Below are positions 15,457 through 20,268 of a DNA stretch of 20,268 nt, piece after piece. Position numbers and translations under genes: made by a program. This DNA comes from Candidatus Aminicenans sakinawicola JGI OTU-1. Its GTDB lineage: Bacteria; Acidobacteriota; Aminicenantia; Aminicenantales; Aminicenantaceae. Within the stretch, counting starts at the first letter, position 1. Each line of letters begins with the position of its first letter. Under the pieces are notes generated by a model. That model saw only the letters and a list, made by a program, of their open reading frames with translations. It was not told the origin of the DNA and searched no databases. Where the stretch lies: the NCBI GenBank assembly GCA_000493965.1, contig AWNV01000044.1, positions 1 to 20,268 of the forward strand. The letters are read 5' to 3'.

Positions 15457-16602
15457 TTATTTCTTTATTTTCTTCTTGTTAACACTTTCTTCTTCTTTTT
15501 TATGCCTCTTCTTGATCCTGGATATTTCTGCTTTGTGGCTTTCTTTTAGTTTTCCCATTTTTTGGCTGTATTCTTTCTCGACTTTAATTCTCTTAGAAGC
15601 ACTTTTTACTTTCTTCTTTTCTTCATCTCTCATTTTTTTAATCTCAACTATCTCTTTTTCCTGACTTTCCTCAAGCAGCTTAACCTCATCGTCTTGAATT
15701 TGTTTCAACTGGATTTTTTGATTATCAGTATCAATATTCCTAAGCCTAGTTCCGGATATTTTCACCCTTGCCTCTTCACGATTGAAAACTGTCTCAGGCT
15801 TTGCCAGACTGTTTTCCTGCAGGCTTTGCTTAAAGGTTTCAATTTCACCGGCTCTGATTTTGGATTGCCCCGGACCATCCCGATCTTGAAGCTCATATTT
15901 TGTAATGCTGTGTTTGCTTATTTTTCTTACCTCATCTCTATCAATACCTCTGTTGACGACTCTGTTATTGTGTACAACGATATCCGTTTTTATAACTGTA
16001 TATCTAATTATCGTCATATTCCTCTCAGTTGGAAGCACATATCGATAAAGTCTTTCGTTCAAAAAATAAGGACCATCGACAAAAACCCAATAATAATCAA
16101 GCAGGTTATGAGGAAGAGATCGAATTCCATAGCCAGCACGGAAACCCACTTCTGGAGGCAGTGGGGCCCAGCCGATATATGTCCTTCCTCTCCTCCAGGT
16201 CACCCATGAAGGGCCCCAGGTAGAACCTGGCTTCCAGAACCACCCAAGAAGCATGTCCCTCCCCCAGCGGCCATAATGGAACGGAGCCCAACCCCATTCA
16301 AAATGTGAAACCCATGTCCATCCATAGTCAGTCCAAACCCACTGTCCATATGTATAAGGACGCCATCCATATCTGGTTTTTTGAGGAATCCATACATGTC
16401 CGTATTCAGGAAGATTTACCCACAATCCGTAGGGAGAAAGATAATCATAAAAATAAGAAACATCCAATCCTGAAGAATAGTCCCCATATCCAGCTTCTTC
16501 CGGAGGTAGCGCCCCTTCTTCATGATACGGGACATAAATCAGACAGCCTGCAGCAAAAACAAGACAGCAAAAAAGAAAAATTAAAAAAATATTCTTTTTC
16601 AT
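15457..16602 (-). CDS. DUF6600 / YXWGXW-type lipoprotein with a charged coiled-coil tail
   Basis: The 381-residue exported protein has signal sequence MKKNIFLIFLFCCLVFAAGC, with C20 as likely lipidated cysteine (position -3 is Ala, not the favoured Leu). Residues about 45-155 match the DUF6600 layout: FYDYLSPYGLWV, then YGHVWIP, WRPYTYGQWVWTDYGWTWVS, WGWAPFHYGRW, and a final WRRGRTYIGWAPLPP. Residues about 270-381 are very rich in Lys and Glu and predicted to form coiled coil (EVKLLEESQEKEIVEIKKM; KESHKAEISRIKKRHKKEEE). The family is common in envelopes of Acidobacteriota, Myxococcota and relatives; its function is unknown. The tail may reach peptidoglycan or nucleic acid, which is a guess. 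GGAGG precedes the ATG. It follows rocD by 43 bases on the same strand. Confidence 0.82.
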   Translation of the reverse strand: MKKNIFLIFLFCCLVFAAGCLIYVPYHEEGALPPEEAGYGDYSSGLDVSYFYDYLSPYGLWVNLPEYGHVWIPQKTRYGWRPYTYGQWVWTDYGWTWVSHFEWGWAPFHYGRWGRDMLLGWFWKPGSTWGPSWVTWRRGRTYIGWAPLPPEVGFRAGYGIRSLPHNLLDYYWVFVDGPYFLNERLYRYVLPTERNMTIIRYTVIKTDIVVHNNRVVNRGIDRDEVRKISKHSITKYELQDRDGPGQSKIRAGEIETFKQSLQENSLAKPETVFNREEARVKISGTRLRNIDTDNQKIQLKQIQDDEVKLLEESQEKEIVEIKKMRDEEKKKVKSASKRIKVEKEYSQKMGKLKESHKAEISRIKKRHKKEEESVNKKKIKK

Positions 16603-16645
16603 CCTAACCCTCCTTCATGTTGCCTACCGATAGCATGTAATATTT

Positions 16646-17851
16646 TTAATTTAATTCCTTAAAAACTTTTTTAATCTTCTTTAATGCCCAATCTAGTTCT
16701 TTCCTTTTAATAATTAACGGAGGAGCAAAGCGGATAACAGTTTCATGGGTCTCTTTGCAAAGTAATCCTTCTTTTTTTAATGCTTCACAGAAGCGGCGTG
16801 CCCCACCAGCATTTTGATTCAGCTCAATACCAATAAGCAGACCTTTCCCTCTGACTTCTTTAATATATTTGCTTTTTATTTTTTTCAACTTCTCCATGAA
16901 ATAATTTCCCATCTCAGCAGAATTCTCTGCCATTTTTTCTTCTTTAATAACACGGAGAGACTCCCGTGCAACAGCACAGGCCAATGGGTTTGCCCCAAAT
17001 GTTGAACCATGCGTTCCGGGTGTAAGTAGTCCAAGAACTTCTCTCTGAGAGAGTACTGCAGAAATAGCATAGCATCCACCGCCCAGAGACTTCCCTATTA
17101 TAAGCACATCAGGTTTAACGTTTTCATAGTCGCATGCGAAAAGTTCGCCTGTACGACCAAGGCCTGTTTGAATTTCATCAGCCATGAACAATACGTTATT
17201 CTTGCTGCAGATTTCTCTGGCTTCTTTCAAATATCCTTCCGGGGGCATTATAATCCCGGCTTCTGCCTGCATAGGTTCAACAAGAAAACCCGCTGTATTC
17301 GGATTAATGGCCTTCTCTAGAGCTTCAAGGTCTCCATACGGTACACTCACAAATCCAGGAGTAAAAGGACCGAAATCTTTCCTGTATAAAGGCTCGGTAG
17401 AGAATCCGATAATGGTAATCGTACGGCCGTGAAAATTATTAGCACAGGTAATAATCTCGGCCTTATCCTGAGGGATGCCTTTCTTCTGGTATCCCCACAT
17501 ACGGACAGCTTTGATTGCACTCTCAACTGACTCTGCACCCGAGTTCATTGGAAGAGCCAGTTCAAATCCAGTCATATCACATAATTCCTTGGCAAGCATG
17601 GGCCACTGGTCATTACGGAATGCCCTTGACGTCAGCGTCAATTTCCTGGCTTGATTTATCAAAGCCTTCACCATCCGTGGATGGCAGTGCCCGTGATTCA
17701 CTGCAGAATAGGAGCTTAAAAAATCCATATATTTATTGCCTTCTACATCCCAAAGCCAGATGCCTTTCCCTCTTTCAAGAACTACATCCAGGGGTTTATA
17801 ATTATGAGCTCCATATAAGTCCTCTACATCAATAAAAAACTTGTTCTCCAT
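16646..17851 (-). CDS. rocD: Ornithine aminotransferase
   Basis: This PLP enzyme interconverts ornithine plus 2-oxoglutarate with glutamate 5-semialdehyde (in equilibrium with P5C) plus glutamate, in the cytosol. It has 401 residues, the usual length. Visible features: DLYGAHNYKPLDVVLERG at 11-28 (typical of ornithine aminotransferases rather than acetylornithine or GABA enzymes), SSYSAVNHGHCHP at 46-58, PLP-phosphate motif NSGAES at 103-108, F140/H141 ring contacts, D225 in ADEIQTG, and Schiff-base K254 in GKSLGGG. GGAGG lies about 9 bases before the ATG. It begins 29 bases after the 3' end of tRNA-Ser(GGA) and may be read through from it. Its product P5C is also the product of HypD, and its substrate ornithine would come from an arginine deiminase pathway of which only a remnant is left here. 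Confidence 0.93.
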   Translation of the reverse strand: MENKFFIDVEDLYGAHNYKPLDVVLERGKGIWLWDVEGNKYMDFLSSYSAVNHGHCHPRMVKALINQARKLTLTSRAFRNDQWPMLAKELCDMTGFELALPMNSGAESVESAIKAVRMWGYQKKGIPQDKAEIITCANNFHGRTITIIGFSTEPLYRKDFGPFTPGFVSVPYGDLEALEKAINPNTAGFLVEPMQAEAGIIMPPEGYLKEAREICSKNNVLFMADEIQTGLGRTGELFACDYENVKPDVLIIGKSLGGGCYAISAVLSQREVLGLLTPGTHGSTFGANPLACAVARESLRVIKEEKMAENSAEMGNYFMEKLKKIKSKYIKEVRGKGLLIGIELNQNAGGARRFCEALKKEGLLCKETHETVIRFAPPLIIKRKELDWALKKIKKVFKELN

Positions 17852-17880
17852 TTTACTTACCTCCGATCATATTATTTCAG

Positions 17881-17973
<93 letters not shown>

Positions 17974-18094
17974 GCTCTCATTTAAAATAGCGAAAAGAAA
18001 TGGAAACTTTAAATTATCAGAAAACACCCATAAGGTCAATCAGTCAAAACAGCAACTAGTCTGGAACAGAGGCTGAAAAATCAGAATCCAACTA
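17974..18094. other. Spacer between the class V aminotransferase gene and tRNA-Ser(GGA)
   Basis: No ORF or strong terminator is seen. A small CTGA/TCAG hairpin with an all-T loop lies just after the aminotransferase stop. The tRNA promoter must lie here, but I find no convincing -35/-10 pair. Confidence 0.3.
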
Positions 18095-19210
18095 TCATAA
18101 ACCTAATATTTCTTTCAATGCTGCAAGCAGACGTTCCACATTCTCCTCTCTAGCAGTATGCCCCATCAAGCCAATCCTCCATATCTTTCCAGCCAGAGGT
18201 CCCAATCCAGCACCTATTTCAATCTTATATTTTGTTCTGAGTTCACTGCGCACCTCAGCATCATCGACGCCTTCAGGAATATAAACTGAATTGAGCATTG
18301 GAAGACGGAATTCAGGCTCCACCAACATTTCAATCCCGAGATTCTGAAGACCGCTGACCAGTTTTTTATGGTTTTCCAAATGGCGTCGGAATACATTTTC
18401 CAATCCCTCTTCAATAATAAGATAAAGTGCCTGGTTAATGGCATACAGCATATTAATAGGGGCTGTATGATGGTAGACGCGTTTCTTTCCCTCCCAGTAT
18501 TTGGTCAGCAAACTCATATCCAGGTACCAATTTGGAACCTTGCTTTTCCGGTTTTTAATAACATCAACAGCTCTTTCAGAAAAAGTAGCAGGGGCCAGTC
18601 CGGGTGGGCAGGACAGGCATTTTTGGGATCCGCTGTACAAGGCATCAACTCCCCAGTCATCTGCTGCTACTTCTATGCCACCAAGGCTTGTTACTGCATC
18701 AAGAATGTAGAGAGTATCCTCTCCTCTAAGCATTTCTCCGACTTCTTCTCCCGGGTTTCTTACCCCAGTTGAAGTTTCGGCATGCACCAAAGCCAGGATT
18801 TTATAAGAATTTGTTTTCAATTTATCTTCGACTAGATTAAGATCTACAGGCTTTCCCCATTCGAATTCGAGCGTATCGACTCTGGCACCGAGTCTGCCCG
18901 CTAGATCCTGCATACGCATCCCGAATACACCGTTTATCAATATCAGGACAGGGTCATCCTTCTCGATCAAATTCACAAAACATGCTTCCATACCAGCAGA
19001 ACCTGTCCCCGATATTGGAAGAGTAAGGCGGTTTTGTGTCTGCATGACTTTCTGCAGAAATTCTTTTGTCTCGTCCATGATCCTGATAAAGTAAGGATCC
19101 ATGTGCCCCAGGGTTTTACTGCTTAGTGCAGCATAAACCGAATCGTGAATACAAGAGGGACCTGGACCCATCAATAAAACATCCTCGATATCATTTATCG
19201 TCTTGTTCAT
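18095..19210 (-). CDS. Class V aminotransferase, alanine-glyoxylate / serine-pyruvate type
   Basis: This PLP enzyme of the AGXT/PucG group transfers amino groups among alanine, serine, glyoxylate, pyruvate and sometimes ureidoglycine; the exact pair cannot be read from sequence. At 371 residues it opens with the family signature LLMGPGPSCIHDSVY at 12-26, then LGHMDPYF at 34-41, SGTGSAGMEA at 67-76, D171 in LDAVTSLGG (PLP pyridine contact) and K197 in SGSQKCLSCPPGLAP (Schiff base). The C-terminus has the expected IGLMGHTA. AGGAG lies about 13 bases before the ATG, a long spacing. It lies alone between the two tRNA-Ser genes. It could supply or drain serine, or detoxify glyoxylate; no neighbouring gene decides this. 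Older databases often mislabel the group 'soluble hydrogenase'. Confidence 0.88.
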   Translation of the reverse strand: MNKTINDIEDVLLMGPGPSCIHDSVYAALSSKTLGHMDPYFIRIMDETKEFLQKVMQTQNRLTLPISGTGSAGMEACFVNLIEKDDPVLILINGVFGMRMQDLAGRLGARVDTLEFEWGKPVDLNLVEDKLKTNSYKILALVHAETSTGVRNPGEEVGEMLRGEDTLYILDAVTSLGGIEVAADDWGVDALYSGSQKCLSCPPGLAPATFSERAVDVIKNRKSKVPNWYLDMSLLTKYWEGKKRVYHHTAPINMLYAINQALYLIIEEGLENVFRRHLENHKKLVSGLQNLGIEMLVEPEFRLPMLNSVYIPEGVDDAEVRSELRTKYKIEIGAGLGPLAGKIWRIGLMGHTAREENVERLLAALKEILGL

Positions 19211-19358
19211 AACACGGATCTACTCCTTTTATCTTAATTTTTATGGTATTCTATAATATAAACTTTTTCAGGTTTATAACTGCAGGTTATAAAAAACACA
19301 AAAAATTATAATTTTCATAACTTTTAGTCAGATTTTTAGCACAAAATTACAGTAATGA

Positions 19359-19447
19359 CGGAGAGGGTGGGATTCGAACCCACGATCCTGATTGCTCAAG
19401 ATAGCGATTTTCGAGACCGCCGCCTTCAACCGCTCGGCCACCTCTCC
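19359..19447 (-). tRNA. tRNA-Ser (anticodon CGA)
   Basis: This 89-base class II tRNA has no encoded CCA (the three bases after the discriminator read TCA). The acceptor stem GGAGAGG/CCTCTCC has discriminator G; the anticodon stem GCGGT/ATCGC encloses CTCGAAA, giving CGA (reads UCG). It has a long variable arm and a T arm identical to that of the GGA gene. The last 26 bases before the 3' end are the same in both genes. Confidence 0.96.
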
Positions 19448-19450
19448 ACT

Positions 19451-19464
19451 CTTAATCGATTAAG
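19451..19464. repeat. 14-bp perfect palindrome between tadA and tRNA-Ser(CGA)
   Basis: CTTAATCGATTAAG is its own reverse complement. It is followed at 19466-19481 by a second inverted repeat, AATTAT-ATAA-ATAATT. On the minus strand the second contains TATAAT (19472-19467), a possible -10 element 20 bases before the tRNA, but no matching -35 is seen. The palindrome lies 3 bases before the tRNA 5' end, so it may be an operator or may aid processing. Confidence 0.4.
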
Positions 19465-19485
19465 CAATTATATAAATAATTCAAA

Positions 19486-19932
19486 TTATCGTTTTCCCTT
19501 GAAAAAATCTTTTAAAATATTACCGCATTCCTCAGCTAAAACTCCGCCTTTTATTTCAACCCGATGATTCATTTTATCAAAAGGAAACTTCATTATTGAT
19601 TCAACTGCCCCGCTTTTCGGGTCGTAAGCACCAAATGCAAGCTTCCGGATCCTGGCTTGAATAACTGTCCCCAGGCACATGGCACAGGGTTCCAATGTCA
19701 CATATAAATCGCACCCAGGAATCCTGTAATTCTTCTTGGTTTCACAGGCTTTCCTTATTGCCATTATCTCGGCGTGGGCAGTAGGATCACCTGTTACAAT
19801 GGTTTCATTATGAGCCTTACTCAACACCATATTTTCAAATACAACAACTGCCCCTACTGGAACTTCCCCGTTTGCAGATGATTTTCTGGCCTCCTCCATA
19901 GCTACACGCATAAAATATTTATCTGCCTTCAT
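19486..19932 (-). CDS. tadA: tRNA-specific adenosine deaminase
   Basis: TadA deaminates A34 to inosine in tRNA-Arg(ACG) so that one tRNA reads several arginine codons. At 148 residues it fits the zinc-dependent cytidine deaminase fold: NGEVPVGAVVV at 21-31, HAE at 53-55 (zinc His and catalytic Glu), and EPCAMC at 81-86 (zinc C83 and C86). AFGAYDPKSGAVES at 99-112 and the C-terminal LAEECGNILKDFFKGKR are typical of TadA rather than guanine or cytosine deaminases. The start at 19932 has only a weak ribosome binding site. Its position upstream of tRNA-Ser genes and, further on, dnaX-ybaB-recR recalls the Bacillus subtilis origin-proximal cluster. Confidence 0.95.
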   Translation of the reverse strand: MKADKYFMRVAMEEARKSSANGEVPVGAVVVFENMVLSKAHNETIVTGDPTAHAEIMAIRKACETKKNYRIPGCDLYVTLEPCAMCLGTVIQARIRKLAFGAYDPKSGAVESIMKFPFDKMNHRVEIKGGVLAEECGNILKDFFKGKR

Positions 19933-20268
19933 TAATTCAAGATTTTATAGATGTTTACAGAAATTTACAATATGCCATCCTCATTAGCCTAGATTATTTT
20001 CTAGTCAGGTTCATCGCAATAATGCATACCTGGATAGATAGTATCAGATGAAATGCCTGTAAACGAATGAATTTGAGGGGATGGAAGAAGCGACATTGAA
20101 AGATTTAGTCTTTCTGAGTCGATCTTTCGAGGGAACCCGACGAAGTCTGGCCTGATGGATGTGTGAGCACTGTATAATCAAAGGGGCGGTGTTAATGGTG
20201 GCTCGGGGACATTGTGGCGCTGCTTAAGATAAACACGCGGAGTTCCAGCAGAGCCGAGAAGATCGGGG
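19933..20268. other. Right-edge region without a gene; possible start of a structured RNA or intron
   Basis: The first 150 bases are AT-rich and should hold the tadA promoter (a weak TTGTAA, 17 bases, TAAAAT is visible on the minus strand) and an inverted repeat CTAGA/TCTAG at 19989-20004. From about 20090 the sequence changes: the last 108 bases are about 55% G+C by count. Plus strand helices include GAAAGA-TTTAG-TCTTTC at 20098-20114, and GCGGTGTT (20186-20193) with AACACGC (20232-20238) through one bulged G. No frame looks coding. I find no SRP, tmRNA or RNase P core motif. It could be domain I of a group II intron or another structured RNA continuing past the window. Confidence 0.3.

Noticed and set aside
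15441..15475. Bidirectional terminator between the EamA and DUF6600 genes
   Set aside because: The only stem is 5 bp AAGAT/ATCTT with a discontinuous T run; too weak to list as a feature.
15562..16209. 215-codon plus-strand ORF opposite the DUF6600 gene
   Set aside because: Phe/Leu-rich because it reads the complement of Lys/Glu-rich coiled-coil codons; the minus-strand gene has a signal peptide, ribosome binding site and known domain.
19355..19567. Plus-strand ORF beginning MTERVGFEPT
   Set aside because: It is the antisense of tRNA-Ser(CGA) and the end of tadA; RVGFEPT proteins are a known artefact of reading through class II tRNA genes.
20081..20155. Short plus-strand ORF starting MEEATLKDLVF after a GAGGGG
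   Set aside because: Only 24 codons, overlaps the hairpin at 20098-20114, and resembles no known protein; more likely part of the structured region.

Overview
The window reads as chromosomal DNA of an anaerobic, peptide- and amino-acid-fermenting, probably Gram-negative bacterium. By eye it is roughly 40% G+C. The anaerobic reading rests on a single-chain pyruvate:ferredoxin oxidoreductase and an oxygen-sensitive glycyl radical enzyme with its activase. The Gram-negative reading rests on a DUF6600-type lipoprotein and a large secreted beta-propeller of a kind common in Acidobacteriota and Aminicenantes-like lineages. The phylum is inference only; no rRNA is present. Almost every gene is on the minus strand.

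Left part (1-8299): a possible partial ORF at the edge, a 60-residue arginine deiminase remnant, Xaa-Pro aminopeptidase (pepP), trans-4-hydroxy-L-proline dehydratase (hypD), its radical SAM activase (hypE), and a BNR/sortilin-like propeller. On the plus strand at 8144-8299 is the C-terminal remnant of a second M24 peptidase. Together pepP, hypD and hypE look like a unit for hydroxyproline-containing (collagen-type) peptides. PepP would open X-Pro or X-Hyp bonds, and HypD would dehydrate free hydroxyproline to pyrroline-5-carboxylate (P5C). The block is bounded on both sides by genes that have lost their 5' ends. This suggests it replaced the middle of an older divergent arginine deiminase / M24 peptidase pair.

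Middle part (8374-14379): nifJ (PFOR), then the recombination/replication cluster dnaX-ybaB-recR. dnaX carries an uninterrupted A9 tract late in the gene. Slippage there in either direction leads to a stop within a few codons, as in the known tau/gamma transcriptional slippage of Thermus.

Right part (14584-19932): an EamA transporter (the only complete plus-strand gene), the DUF6600 lipoprotein, ornithine aminotransferase (rocD, another P5C-linked enzyme), tRNA-Ser(GGA), a class V alanine-glyoxylate/serine-pyruvate-type aminotransferase, tRNA-Ser(CGA) and tadA. The last 100-190 bases are more G+C-rich and can form helices without a convincing ORF. They may be the start of a structured RNA or group II intron that continues outside the window.

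Small-scale structure: a composite intergenic repeat occurs directly after both the hypD and dnaX stop codons. The two tRNA-Ser genes share an identical 26-base 3' segment flanking the aminotransferase. No CRISPR array, insertion sequence or phage gene was seen.
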